Assembly (NCBI GenBank): GCA_963640745.1
Contig: CAVIBB010000023.1
Span: 1 to 22,089, forward strand
Direction: 5' to 3'
DNA: 22,089 nucleotides
Source of the DNA: Paratractidigestivibacter sp963640745
Lineage (GTDB): Bacteria; Actinomycetota; Coriobacteriia; Coriobacteriales; Atopobiaceae
The position numbers and the translations under genes are program-made. The notes under the pieces are model-generated. The model ran no database searches. It saw nothing but the letters and a program-made list of their open reading frames with translations, and was not told where the DNA came from. Position 1 is the first letter of the stretch. Every line of letters starts with the position of its first letter. Shown here piece after piece: positions 9,189 through 19,994 of this stretch.

Positions 9189-10511
9189 CTAGTGCTTCTT
9201 GCGGACGATCTTCGGCGAGCCGGCGCCGCCGACGGACTCCTTGGTAACGATCACCTTGGTCACGTCGAGGTCGGACGGCACATCGAACATAGTGTCCTGA
9301 AGCGTCGACTCACAAATGGCGCGAAGGCCACGGGCGCCGGTCTTTCGGGCAAGTGCCTGCTCGGCAATCTCGGCAAGCGCGTCGTCCTCGAACTCAAGGT
9401 CAACGCCTTCGAGCTCAAAGATGCGCTTGTACTGCTTGACCAGCGCGTTCTTCGGCTCGACGAGAATCCGCACCAGGTCATCGACGGTAAGGGCCTTGGT
9501 CGAGGTGATGACCGGCAGGCGGCCGATGAACTCGGGGATCATGCCGAAGGTGTGGAGGTCCTGCGGCATGACCTCGGCGAGCAGGTCGATATCGGCCTCG
9601 TTCACCTTCGTGATGGGCTCGGAGTTGAAGCCGATGCCCTTCTTGCCAATGCGGTCCGCGACGATCTTGTCCAAGCCGACGAACGCGCCGCCGCAAATGA
9701 ACAGGATGTTCGTGGTATCGATCTTGATGAGCTCCTGCTGCGGGTGCTTGCGGCCGCCCTGGGGCGGGACGCTCGCGATGGTGCCCTCGAGGATCTTGAG
9801 CAGCGACTGCTGCACGCCCTCGCCGGAAACATCGCGGGTAATGGAGAGGTTCTCGGCCTTGCAAGCGATCTTGTCGACCTCGTCGATGTACACGATGCCG
9901 CGCTGGGCGCGCTCGACGTCGCCGTCGGCCGCGGTGATGAGCTTAAGCAGGATGTTCTCGACGTCCTCGCCGACGTAGCCCGACTCAGTGAGAGAGGTGG
10001 CGTCGGCGATCGCGAAGGGCACCTCAAGGAAGCGGGCAAGCGTCTGGGCCAGCAGGGTCTTGCCGGTACCGGTGGGGCCTAGGAGCAGGATGTTGCTCTT
10101 GGCGATCTCGACCTCTTCGCCGTCGGAGCTGAGTCCGTCGTTGCCCGAAAGGATGCGGCGATAGTGGTTGTAAACCGCGACCGACATGGCGCGCTTAGCC
10201 TGCTCCTGACCCATGACGTACTGCGAGAGCTCCTCGTAGATGCGGTGCGGGGTCGGCAGCTCGCCGCCGGCGAGGGCGACGCTGTCCGCCTCGTCGTAGG
10301 CCAGCGGGTCGGCCATGGCACCGCCGTCGATCATGTCGCGGCACATCTCGACGCACTCGTCGCAGATGCAGACGCCGTCCTGGCCGGCAATGAGCTTGTT
10401 CACCTGGGAGCGGGTCTTGTGGCAGAAGGAGCAGCGCATCTCGCCCAGGCCCTCATCGCCGAACTGGAAACCGTAGCCTCCGCCGTAATAACCGTCGTTG
10501 TTGGAAGGCAT
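9189..10511 (-). CDS. clpX: ATP-dependent Clp protease ATP-binding subunit ClpX
   Basis: ClpX is the AAA+ unfoldase that feeds substrates to ClpP. The 440-residue protein has an N-terminal C4 zinc-binding domain (C27, C30, C50, C53), Walker A GPTGTGKT (145-152), Walker B VYIDEVDKI, the pore loop GYVG, the RKH loop in GGRKHPQQE, and the ClpP-docking loop IGF in KKGIGFNSE. A Gly/Tyr-rich extension of about 20 residues precedes the zinc domain, which is unusual relative to E. coli ClpX and probably lineage-specific. It starts three bases after the clpP stop, so translational coupling is likely. Confidence 0.97.
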   Translation of the reverse strand: MPSNNDGYYGGGYGFQFGDEGLGEMRCSFCHKTRSQVNKLIAGQDGVCICDECVEMCRDMIDGGAMADPLAYDEADSVALAGGELPTPHRIYEELSQYVMGQEQAKRAMSVAVYNHYRRILSGNDGLSSDGEEVEIAKSNILLLGPTGTGKTLLAQTLARFLEVPFAIADATSLTESGYVGEDVENILLKLITAADGDVERAQRGIVYIDEVDKIACKAENLSITRDVSGEGVQQSLLKILEGTIASVPPQGGRKHPQQELIKIDTTNILFICGGAFVGLDKIVADRIGKKGIGFNSEPITKVNEADIDLLAEVMPQDLHTFGMIPEFIGRLPVITSTKALTVDDLVRILVEPKNALVKQYKRIFELEGVDLEFEDDALAEIAEQALARKTGARGLRAICESTLQDTMFDVPSDLDVTKVIVTKESVGGAGSPKIVRKKH

Positions 10512-10514
10512 CGG

Positions 10515-11135
10515 CTACTCCTGGGTGGCGGGAACGTTGCGGGACGAGATGACCTTATCGACAAGGCCGTACTCGCACGCCTCGGCGGCGCGCATGTAGT
10601 TGTCACGCTCGGTATCGGCATTGATGCGCTCGATAGGCTGGCCGGTAGCGTCGGCGAGCATCTGGTTGAGGTGCTCACGAATCCAGCGGGTCTCGTCGGC
10701 GACGATCTGGATGTCGGTCTGCTGGCCGGAGACGCCGGAGCTCGGCTGGTGGATGAGGACCATCGAGTTGGGCAGCGCGAGGCGCTTGCCCTTTGCGCCG
10801 CAGGCGAGGATGGCGGCGCCCATGGACGCGGCCATGCCCACGCAGATAGTGGAGACGTCGGGCTTGATGAAGTTCATCGTGTCGATGATGCCGAGGCCCG
10901 AATACACGTCGCCGCCGGGCGAGTTGATGTAGAACGAGATGTCCTTATCCGGATCCTGGCTCTCGAGGAAGAGAAGCTGCGCGATGACCAGGTTCGCAGA
11001 GTCGCGCGTGACCTCTTCGCCGAGGAAGACGATGCGGTCGTTGAGCAGGCGAGAGTAGATGTCGAAGCTGCGCTCACCGCGCGGGGTCTGCTCAACGACA
11101 TACGGGATGAGCGGGATGTTTGTCGGGTTGTGCAT
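10515..11135 (-). CDS. clpP: ATP-dependent Clp protease proteolytic subunit ClpP
   Basis: ClpP is the serine peptidase that forms the tetradecameric proteolytic chamber of ClpXP in the cytoplasm. The chosen start, ATG 11135, gives 206 residues and has AAGGAG eight bases upstream; the earlier in-frame GTG 11162 has no such site. The catalytic triad is visible as S104 in GMAASMG, H129 in LIHQP and D178 in ERDNYM. The oxyanion-side NSPGG (71-75) is also present. The N-terminus (IPLIPYVVEQTPRGER) matches the ClpP axial-loop region. The gene sits between tig and clpX on the same strand. Confidence 0.97.
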   Translation of the reverse strand: MHNPTNIPLIPYVVEQTPRGERSFDIYSRLLNDRIVFLGEEVTRDSANLVIAQLLFLESQDPDKDISFYINSPGGDVYSGLGIIDTMNFIKPDVSTICVGMAASMGAAILACGAKGKRLALPNSMVLIHQPSSGVSGQQTDIQIVADETRWIREHLNQMLADATGQPIERINADTERDNYMRAAEACEYGLVDKVISSRNVPATQE

Positions 11136-11162
11136 ATGGGTTTCTCCTTGCGTTGTACACAA

Positions 11163-11195
11163 CGCCCCGAGCGGGCTTTGGGCTCGCTCGGGGCG
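11163..11195 (-). terminator. Intercistronic hairpin between tig and clpP
   Basis: The arms CGCCCCGAGCG (11163-11173) and CGCTCGGGGCG (11185-11195) are perfectly complementary around an 11-base loop. On the minus strand it follows the tig stop by 33 bases, and TTGTGT follows it rather than a full T-run. It is probably a partial terminator or RNA-processing hairpin. A short dyad, CGTTGT-AC-ACAACG (11151-11164), abuts it just upstream of the clpP ribosome binding site. Confidence 0.55.
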
Positions 11196-11228
11196 TGAGA
11201 ATGCTAGGGTGCGGACGCGACGATTCGC

Positions 11229-12572
11229 TTACTCGGCGTCCTCGGCCTTCTCGGCCTCGGCAAGACGCTCGGCGACCTCGTCGACGACGTTCACCTTGGC
11301 GTTCTCGACCAGCCAGTCGAGAGCCTTGGTGCGCTTGATGGAGTCGCGGATGGCCGGGAGGCGACCCTCCTTCTTCCACTGCTTGACGGTGGACTTGACG
11401 TCCTTGATGCCGGCGCGGGCGAACTCGTTGTCCACGTCCTCCTCGGTGGCCTCAAAGCCGAGCTTAGCGGCCACGGCGTCGAGGGCGAGGGACTGACGGG
11501 CGCGCTCGTCGGCCTGCTCGTGGAGGTCGGCGATGAAGTCGTCGGACTTCACGCCGCGGGCGCGCAGGTACATGTCGAGGGAGATGTTCTGGCGCTGGAG
11601 CTGGGCGAGGAACTCCTGGGCGAGCTCGTTGAAGATCTCGTTCTTGTACTCCTCGGGAACCTCGTCAAGCTTGACCAGCTTGCCGACGGCCTCGACGACG
11701 CGGTCCTCCTTGAGGTCGGGAAGGGTGTGCTTCTTGTCGGCCTCGATCTCCTCCTTGACAGCGGCCTTGAAGGCGGCGACGTCGTCATAGCCGTAGGAGT
11801 TCTTGACGAGCTCGTCGGTGAGCTCGGGGGTCACGGCCTCCTTGATGGCGTTGAGGGTGACCTTGACCTTGAAGTCGTGGGAGAGGGTCTCGCCGTCGTG
11901 CTCGTGGGAGTGGGTCCACTCGACGTCCTTGGTCTCGCCCTTCTTCATGCCGACAATGCCGGCCTGGAGCTCAGCGGGGACCTGCTGGCCGTTGAGGAAG
12001 AGGGTGCGGCTCTCGGCGGCGAGGTGAGAAGCGCCCTCGACGTCCTCGATGGTGACGTTCACGACGTCGCCCTCGGCGACCTCGGCCTCGGAATCGGTGT
12101 CCTCATAGGAGGTCTGGTAAGAAAGGAGCTGCTTGACCTGCCACTCCACCTCGGAGTCGGTGGCCTCCTCGGGAGGCATGTTGACCTCGGGGGCGTCGTA
12201 GCTCTCGAGCTCGACCTGCGGGCGGACGCCGACCTCGACGTTGGCCTCGTACTCGGAGCCCTCGACGAGCAGAGCGGGGTCGTCGCCGAAGGAAAGGCGG
12301 CCGACCGGGGTGATGTTGAGCTCCTCGAGCACGGCGGGCTCGAGGTCGTTGAGCAGCTCGTTGGTGGCCTGGGCGAGGACGCCCTCCTTGCCCATCATGG
12401 CGTCGACGACCGGACGGGGGGCCTTGCCGCGACGGAAGCCCTGGAAGTTGTACTTGCCGGCGATGTCCTTGTAGGTCTTCTTGATGGCGGCGTTGACGTC
12501 CTTGGCGTCGACGACGACCTTGGCAGCGACCTTGTTGTCCTTGGGCTGCTCAGCGGTAACGGTGATGTTCAA
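11229..12572 (-). CDS. tig: Trigger factor, ribosome-associated chaperone and prolyl isomerase
   Basis: Trigger factor binds the ribosome exit tunnel and protects nascent chains. The protein has 447 residues. The ribosome-binding signature GFRRGKAP (45-52) lies in the N-terminal domain, an FKBP-like isomerase domain spans about 150-245 (EGDVVNVTIEDVEG...), and an acidic helical C-terminal domain follows. The start is a TTG at 12572 preceded closely by GGAGG. It fits the family N-terminus (NITVTAE) and is the only plausible initiator, because upstream the open frame runs through tRNA-Leu. It is followed by clpP and clpX, the usual order, linking folding and degradation. No terminator separates it from the tRNA upstream. 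Confidence 0.95.
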   Translation of the reverse strand: MNITVTAEQPKDNKVAAKVVVDAKDVNAAIKKTYKDIAGKYNFQGFRRGKAPRPVVDAMMGKEGVLAQATNELLNDLEPAVLEELNITPVGRLSFGDDPALLVEGSEYEANVEVGVRPQVELESYDAPEVNMPPEEATDSEVEWQVKQLLSYQTSYEDTDSEAEVAEGDVVNVTIEDVEGASHLAAESRTLFLNGQQVPAELQAGIVGMKKGETKDVEWTHSHEHDGETLSHDFKVKVTLNAIKEAVTPELTDELVKNSYGYDDVAAFKAAVKEEIEADKKHTLPDLKEDRVVEAVGKLVKLDEVPEEYKNEIFNELAQEFLAQLQRQNISLDMYLRARGVKSDDFIADLHEQADERARQSLALDAVAAKLGFEATEEDVDNEFARAGIKDVKSTVKQWKKEGRLPAIRDSIKRTKALDWLVENAKVNVVDEVAERLAEAEKAEDAE

Positions 12573-12635
12573 CGTTCCTCCAGTGTCTCGTGCTTCGGCG
12601 GGCCTTCCCCGTCGATTGATTGCGAATATGTGCGC

Positions 12636-12722
12636 TGGTGCGGGCGAAAGGACTCGAACCTTCACGGAGTCTCCCCCACTGGAACCTAAATCCAGCGTGT
12701 CTACCAGTTCCACCACGCCCGC
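12636..12722 (-). tRNA. tRNA-Leu (anticodon UAG)
   Basis: The minus strand folds as a class II tRNA. Acceptor arms GCGGGCG and CGCCCGC pair fully; the anticodon stem CTGGA/TCCAG encloses TTTAGGT, giving UAG, which reads CUN leucine codons. A long variable arm (GGGGGAGACTCC) and T-arm loop TTCGAGT are present. The discriminator is A and the 3' CCA is encoded (12636-12638). Confidence 0.97.
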
Positions 12723-12742
12723 TTGCGTCGCACAACTTTGCA

Positions 12743-12771
12743 ATAGTAGCAAACTTCGCTGATAAACCCAA
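12743..12771 (-). promoter_or_regulatory. Probable promoter of tRNA-Leu and tig
   Basis: On the minus strand TTGGGT (12771-12766) and TACTAT (12748-12743) are separated by exactly 17 bases and lie 21 bases upstream of the tRNA. The -35 box is weak; spacing and position support it. Confidence 0.5.
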
Positions 12772-12810
12772 ACAACACGGGATTCACACGGCAAACGTCA
12801 AGGGCTCGCC

Positions 12811-12920
12811 CCGTTTCTGCCGTCCCGTCCCCTTGCCCTACGGGCTCGGCGCTCGCGCTTTGCGCTCGCTCGCTCGCTTCGAGACTCGCCCGCCGGGCAA
12901 GGGCGGGTCAGCAGAAACGG
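12811..12920. repeat. Large imperfect inverted repeat with GCTC-repeat apex
   Basis: There are three nested pairings: CCGTTTCTGC (12811-12820) with GCAGAAACGG (12911-12920), CCCTTGCCC (12830-12838) with GGGCAAGGG (12895-12903), and GCGC-TTT-GCGC (12855-12865) at the apex. The centre is rich in GCTC/GCTCG repeats (12843-12880). It contains no supported gene and no T-run. Together with the next element it fills the 417-base gap between the tRNA-Leu promoter region and the carB terminator. Confidence 0.55.
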
Positions 12921-12974
12921 AGCGGGCGTCGCTCACCGAGGCGAATTGAACAGGTAAAAGGGCTCGTGCTGAAC

Positions 12975-13115
12975 AAAAAACGCCTCCGTGTGGGATTAAA
13001 TTCGGGTTGGGCGAGTAGCCGGCGGGATGCGTGTTACGTTTCCGCAGGTAGATGCGTTGCTGGAAATTCGGTTCTGCGCGAGGTTTGAATTAAATCCCAC
13101 ACGGAGACCGTTTTT
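12975..13115. repeat. MITE-like element with 20-bp terminal inverted repeats
   Basis: The left arm at 12984-13003 (CTCCGTGTGGGATTAAATTC) and right arm at 13087-13106 (GAATTAAATCCCACACGGAG) match inverted at 19 of 20 positions. Symmetry continues outwards into A6-CG (12975-12982) on the left and CG-T5 (13109-13115) on the right. The 83-base centre has no ORF. The arms are AT-richer than the surroundings. The whole resembles a miniature inverted-repeat element. The outer T-runs could also let it terminate transcription on either strand. No target-site duplication is evident. Confidence 0.5.
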
Positions 13116-13139
13116 GGTTTGCGAGGCGGGCCGCGACAC

Positions 13140-13175
13140 AAAAATAGCCCCGCCCTCATCAAAAGGGCGGGGCTA
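13140..13175 (-). terminator. Intrinsic terminator of carB
   Basis: Perfect 12-base arms (13164-13175 and 13145-13156) form a GC-rich stem with a 7-base loop. TTTTT follows on the minus strand (13144-13140). It begins nine bases after the carB stop. Confidence 0.92.
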
Positions 13176-13183
13176 AAAGGCAC

Positions 13184-16401
<3,218 letters not shown>

Positions 16402-16402
<1 letters not shown>

Positions 16403-17655
16403 TAGAAGCGCCTCCCTTCGCGGACGTCGATGGCAAGGTAGTCCTCGACACCGTCCATAAGGCGCGCGAAGGCGGCGAAGGCGTAGGTCGAGTCGTTGGG
16501 GCCGGGCTTGGCCTCGGGGTGGTACTGCATGGAGAAGGCCGGCACGTCGAGGAACTGGATGCCCTCGGGGGTGCCGTCGTTGAGGTTCACGTGCGTGAGG
16601 CGGATGCGGCCGTAGCGCTCGGTCTGCACGACCGGCGCGATGTGCTTCTCGCTCCAGAAGCGCAGGTCGTCGACGTGCTCGGAGAAGCCGCCGGAAAGCT
16701 CCGGGATGAGCGGGCCGAAAGTCTTGAAGATCGGGCCGTAGTTGTGGTTCTGGGCCGTGATCTCGACCTTACCGGTAAGCAGGTTCATAACGGGCTCGTT
16801 GCCGCCGTGGTGGCCGTACGGGAGCTTCTCGATCTGGCCGCCGGCCGCGAGCGAGATGACCTGGTTGCCGAGGCAGATGCCGAAGACGGGGAGCTTGCCC
16901 AGGCAGGCCTGGACGGCCTCGACCACGGGAGGGACGGTCTCGGGGTCGCCGGGGCCGTTGGAGAAGAAAACGCCGTCGGGGTCCATGGCCAGGGCGTCGG
17001 CCACCGGGTAGTCCCACGGCACGACGGTGACCTCGCAGCCCACGGCGGCGAAGCGCTTGGCGATGCCGGCCTTCTCGCCGCAGTCGTAGGCCACGACCTT
17101 GTGCTTGGCCTCCCCCTTCGCGGGGACGACGTAGCGCTCGTTCGTGGAGACGTCGGCCACGTAGTTGTGCTCGGAGATGGGCTCGGAGGCCTTGACGCGC
17201 GCGACCAGGCTCTCGGGGTCGAGGTCGGTCGTCGAGATGGCGGCCTTCATGGCGCCGCCCTCGCGAATCTTGAGCGTGAGGGCGCGGGTGTCAACGTCCT
17301 CGATGGCGACGATGCCGCGCTCGCGCAGGAAATCGGGAAGCGACTTGACGGACTGCCAGTTGCTCGGCTGGTAGCACATGTCGTGGACGATGAGGCCGGC
17401 AAGATGAAGGTCACGGGCCTGCATGTCGATCTCGTTCACGCCGTAGTTGCCGATCTGGGGATACGTCAGCGTGACCAGCTGACCCGCGTATGAGGGGTCG
17501 GAGACGATCTCCTGATAACCGACCATCGAGGTGTTGAATACCACCTCGCCGAAGGTCTCGCCCTCGGCGCCCGCGCAGCGCCCGAAGAAATAACTGCCGT
17601 CCTCAAGCGCCAGAAGCGCCTTGGGGGTGTTGCCGCCGTCGACCAGAAGGTTCAA
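16402..17655 (-). CDS. carA: Carbamoyl-phosphate synthase small (glutaminase) subunit, with insertion
   Basis: CarA hydrolyses glutamine and channels ammonia to CarB. The N-terminal domain (LLALEDGSYFFG) and class I glutamine amidotransferase domain are clear, with nucleophile C261 in FGICLGNQ and H379/E381 in QYHPEAKPGP. At 417 residues it is longer than E. coli CarA (382). The distance from the Cys to the His is 118 residues here against 84 in E. coli, so about 34 extra residues lie in the glutaminase domain, after QNHNYGP. The usual GICLGHQ has Asn (N264) instead of His. The first start is a TTG at 17655 with AAAGGA ten bases upstream, and no upstream ATG is in frame. It is preceded by a pyrimidine-type attenuator. 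Confidence 0.96.
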
Positions 17656-17725
17656 CGCGTCACCGTCCTTTCCGTCTGCGCCCAGAGGGCTTCGCGCCGA
17701 CCCGTGGGCCGAACGCCTTCTTCAC

Positions 17726-17764
17726 AAAAATCGGAGCCGCCGCGCCGATGGCGCAGAACTCCGA
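17726..17764 (-). terminator. Leader terminator upstream of carA
   Basis: On the minus strand UCGGAG (17764-17759) pairs with CUCCGA (17736-17731). Inside it, CUGCGCC pairs with GGCGCGG around a three-base loop, with a small internal loop between the two stems. UUUUU follows at 17730-17726. It lies about 70 bases before the carA start, in the leader and not after a gene, so it is an attenuator rather than an end-of-operon terminator. Confidence 0.8.
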
Positions 17765-17822
17765 GAAGGCTGCTGCGAATACGTTGTGGACGCCTTTTCG
17801 GTCTCTCGTACCGTCTTAAAGG
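17761..17822 (-). promoter_or_regulatory. PyrR-type binding loop and antiterminator in the carA leader
   Basis: In the RNA, CCUUU (17822-17818) pairs with AAAGG (17797-17793) as a lower stem. A purine bulge, AAGA, follows, then an upper stem CGGU/ACCG enclosing the loop ACGAGAG. This matches the shape and GAGAG core of PyrR-binding anti-antiterminators in pyrimidine operons. The 3' side, CCGAAAAGG (17801-17793), can instead pair at 8 of 9 positions with CCUUCUCGG (17769-17761), which includes the 5' arm of the terminator. The alternatives exclude each other, as expected for UMP-responsive attenuation by PyrR. No pyrR gene is in the window. Confidence 0.7.
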
Positions 17823-17832
17823 TCTGCATTGC

Positions 17833-17838
17833 AGTATA
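17833..17838 (-). promoter_or_regulatory. Candidate -10 box for carAB
   Basis: TATACT on the minus strand lies 11 bases upstream of the PyrR-type loop, which would start the transcript at about 17825, at the base of the loop. No strong -35 hexamer stands at the right distance. 17839-17955 otherwise holds AT-richer DNA with no supported feature. Confidence 0.45.
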
Positions 17839-17955
17839 GCGACCAAAAGTAAGGAAACCGCCGCGATTTGCCGACTTTACAAATAAGAAACCGCTGGTAG
17901 ATGCATGAATAAATGTATGGCAAACAAACACTTTGTAAGAATACGCACATCAAGA

Positions 17956-17995
17956 AGCCCCGGCCGCCGAACCCGAAAGGGCGGCGACCGGGGCT
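17956..17995 (-). terminator. Intrinsic terminator of gdhA
   Basis: Arms of 14 bases (17982-17995 and 17956-17969) pair with one G-U wobble. An inner CCC/GGG pair closes the loop. TTCTTG follows on the minus strand. It lies 33 bases after the gdhA stop. Confidence 0.8.
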
Positions 17996-18028
17996 ATGAA
18001 GGTGAATGGCCGGGCTGCTCGGACGCGC

Positions 18029-19384
18029 TTAGCAGACGCCCTGGGCGAGCATAGCGTCGGCGACCTTCTCGAAGCCGGCGATGTTGGCGCCCATGACGAA
18101 GTTGCCCTCGTGGCCGTACTTCTTGGCGGTGTCGTCCACGTTGTGGAACATGCCGCGCATGAGCTGCTCGAGCTTGCCGTCGACCTCCTCGAAGGTCCAG
18201 GAGAGGTGCTCGGCGTTCTGGCTCATCTCGAGGCCGGAGACGAGCACGCCGCCGGCGTTCGCGGCCTTGCCGGGCATAAAGGCGACGCCGTTGGCCTGGA
18301 AGTACTCGGTGGCGTCGATGGTGGTCGGCATGTTCGCGCCCTCGCCGACGACCTTGCAGCCGCCCGCGACGAGCTTCTGCGCGTCCTCGAGCAGCAGGGT
18401 GTTCTCGCGGGCGCAGGGAAGCGCGACGTCGCAGGCGACGCCCCAGACGCCGCGGCCGTCCTCCTCGTGCCACACGGCGTTCGGGCGCTCGTCCACGTAC
18501 ATGGCGAGGGAGACGCCCTTGTCGTTGCCGGAGCGCTTCTTGTTGTAGATGTGCTCGAGCACCTGGTAATCGACGCCGTCGGGGTCCTCGACCCAGCCCT
18601 TGGTGTCGGAGCAGGCAAGGACCTTGCCGCCGAGCTGGGCGACCTTCTGGATGGCGTAGATGGCCACGTTGCCGGAGCCGTGGACGACGACGTTCTTGCC
18701 CTCGAAGGAGTCGCCGTTGGACTTGAGGTACTCGTCGACGAAGTAAACCAGGCCGTAGCCGGTGGCCTCGGTGCGGGCGAGCGAGCCGCCGAACGAGAGG
18801 CCCTTGCCGGTGAGGACGCCGGTCCACTCGTTGCGGATGCGCTTGTACTGGCCGAACATGTAGGCGACCTCACGGCCGCCGACGCCGAGGTCGCCGGCGG
18901 GGACGTCGGTGTTGGGGCCGATGTGGCGGCAGAGCTCGGTCATGAAGGACTGGCAGAAGTGCATGATCTCGTTGTTGGACTTGCCCTTGGGGTCGAAGTC
19001 GGAGCCGCCCTTGCCGCCGCCCATGGGAAGGGTGGTGAGGGAGTTCTTCAGGATCTGCTCGAGGCCGAGGAACTTGAGCATGCCGAGGGTAACGGTCGGG
19101 TTGAAGCGCAGGCCGCCCTTGTAGGGCCCGATGGCGGAGTTGAACTCGACGCGGTAGCCGCGGTTGACCTGGACCTTGCCGGAGTCGTCGACCCAGGGGA
19201 CGCGGAACATGACGACGCGCTCGGGCTCGACGAGGCGCTCGAGGATGGCGGCCTCCTCGTACTCGGGGTGGGCGTCGAGGGCGGGCTGCAGGGTGCTCAG
19301 GATCTCGGTCGCGGCCTGGATGAACTCGGTCTGCTCGGGGTAGCGGGCCTTGAGGTCGGCCAGGACGTTGTCGCAGTAGGACAT
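18029..19384 (-). CDS. gdhA: Glutamate dehydrogenase, hexameric bacterial type
   Basis: The enzyme interconverts glutamate with 2-oxoglutarate and ammonia using NAD(P)H. The 451 residues match the roughly 450-residue hexameric class. The glutamate-site segment GPYKGGLRF, catalytic K125 in GGGKGGSDF and D165 in PAGDLGVGGRE fall at the same numbers as in the Clostridium symbiosum enzyme. The nucleotide-binding Rossmann motif GSGNVA follows. Cofactor preference cannot be settled here; the class is often NADPH-linked. ATG 19384 is preferred because GGGAGAG lies just upstream; in-frame ATGs at 19396 and earlier would add residues outside the family. It is monocistronic, with its own terminator and a long 5' region. 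Confidence 0.96.
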   Translation of the reverse strand: MSYCDNVLADLKARYPEQTEFIQAATEILSTLQPALDAHPEYEEAAILERLVEPERVVMFRVPWVDDSGKVQVNRGYRVEFNSAIGPYKGGLRFNPTVTLGMLKFLGLEQILKNSLTTLPMGGGKGGSDFDPKGKSNNEIMHFCQSFMTELCRHIGPNTDVPAGDLGVGGREVAYMFGQYKRIRNEWTGVLTGKGLSFGGSLARTEATGYGLVYFVDEYLKSNGDSFEGKNVVVHGSGNVAIYAIQKVAQLGGKVLACSDTKGWVEDPDGVDYQVLEHIYNKKRSGNDKGVSLAMYVDERPNAVWHEEDGRGVWGVACDVALPCARENTLLLEDAQKLVAGGCKVVGEGANMPTTIDATEYFQANGVAFMPGKAANAGGVLVSGLEMSQNAEHLSWTFEEVDGKLEQLMRGMFHNVDDTAKKYGHEGNFVMGANIAGFEKVADAMLAQGVC

Positions 19385-19410
19385 GCTCTCTCCCATCGTT
19401 TGCATATGGC

Positions 19411-19430
19411 CCCGGGCGGTTTGGCCCGGG
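19411..19430 (-). promoter_or_regulatory. GC-rich hairpin in the gdhA leader
   Basis: The arms CCCGGGC (19411-19417) and GCCCGGG (19424-19430) pair perfectly around a 6-base loop, about 15 bases upstream of the gdhA ribosome binding site. It could influence translation or mRNA stability. No T-run follows on the minus strand. Confidence 0.4.
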
Positions 19431-19468
19431 CACCGTTTTCCGATAAAAAGGGTACGCGCGTCGTGTTT

Positions 19469-19528
19469 TACGCAATCGTTGGGTTCTCGATGCGTAACGT
19501 TCTTGCGCGGTGCCCGAAACATTGCGTA
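19469..19528. promoter_or_regulatory. Three TGCGTA repeats upstream of gdhA
   Basis: TACGCAAT (19469-19476) is the exact inverse of ATTGCGTA (19521-19528). ATGCGTAA (19490-19497) lies between them. Centres of the shared hexamer are 22 and 32 bases apart, near two and three helical turns. They lie 85-145 bases before the gdhA start and may be regulator sites. The rest of 19441-19736 holds a small hairpin (TATGCCG/CGGCATA, 19597-19615) and no gene. Confidence 0.35.
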
Positions 19529-19736
19529 CATACGGGCAGCTCAGACGCGTGTTGTTTATCGTTGTGGGGCAACTTTGGCACCGTACACCGATGAAGTATG
19601 CCGGCGAACGGCATAAGGCGCAGAATCAACTCAGGTACTCGGGGTGTTTTCGCAGCTCTCTATTTATGTCCGGAGGGCCATCTATGATTTGGCTACGCCC
19701 GCCCAGCATGGAGCGGGGCTTATCAAAGGAGCGACG

Positions 19737-19940
19737 ATGGCAGACGACGGCTTTTTGCACGACGAGAACGACACCGAGTGGTGGCGCGAATATCTTTCCA
19801 AGTACGGGATGGAAGACGTGGTCCCGGAACCCGATGCAACGCCGCAGGAAGGTGGCCGCAAAACAGGCGCGAAGCAAAAAAAGAAGGGTTGGAGCCCCTT
19901 TGTCTTTATCGGAGTCTCGTACAAACTCGGCGAGAAGTAG
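19737..19940 (+). CDS. 67-residue hypothetical protein
   Basis: The frame starts at ATG 19737 with AAGGAG five bases upstream and ends at TAG 19940. The N-terminal half is acidic and aromatic (DENDTEWWREYLSKYGMED). A basic linker follows (RKTGAKQKKKG), then a hydrophobic end, WSPFVFIGVSYKLGEK. No signal peptide or known domain is seen. The layout of an acidic helix, a lysine linker and a hydrophobic tail could suit a small adaptor or nucleic-acid-associated protein, but nothing proves a function. It converges on the tRNA-Pro/tRNA-Gly unit and shares the terminator region with it. The strong ribosome binding site supports expression. Confidence 0.65.
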   Translation: MADDGFLHDENDTEWWREYLSKYGMEDVVPEPDATPQEGGRKTGAKQKKKGWSPFVFIGVSYKLGEK

Positions 19941-19947
19941 CGGCAAG

Positions 19948-19983
19948 AAAAAAAGCAGGCCAGAGACGCTGTATCCCTGACCT
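19948..19983 (-). terminator. Terminator of the tRNA-Pro/tRNA-Gly unit
   Basis: On the minus strand AGGTCAGGGA (19983-19974) pairs with TCTCTGGCCT (19966-19957), with two wobbles, around a 7-base loop. Seven Ts follow after GC (19954-19948). On the plus strand it is followed by CCGTTTTCTC, so it may also serve the 67-residue gene. Confidence 0.85.
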
Positions 19984-19994
19984 ACCGTTTTCTC

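Noticed and set aside
9129..12689. Long plus-strand frames opposite clpX, clpP and tig
   Set aside because: They are antisense shadows of clear conserved genes, with biased composition and no motif.
17996..19594. A 532-codon plus-strand frame opposite gdhA
   Set aside because: It is an antisense shadow; the minus strand encodes a complete glutamate dehydrogenase.
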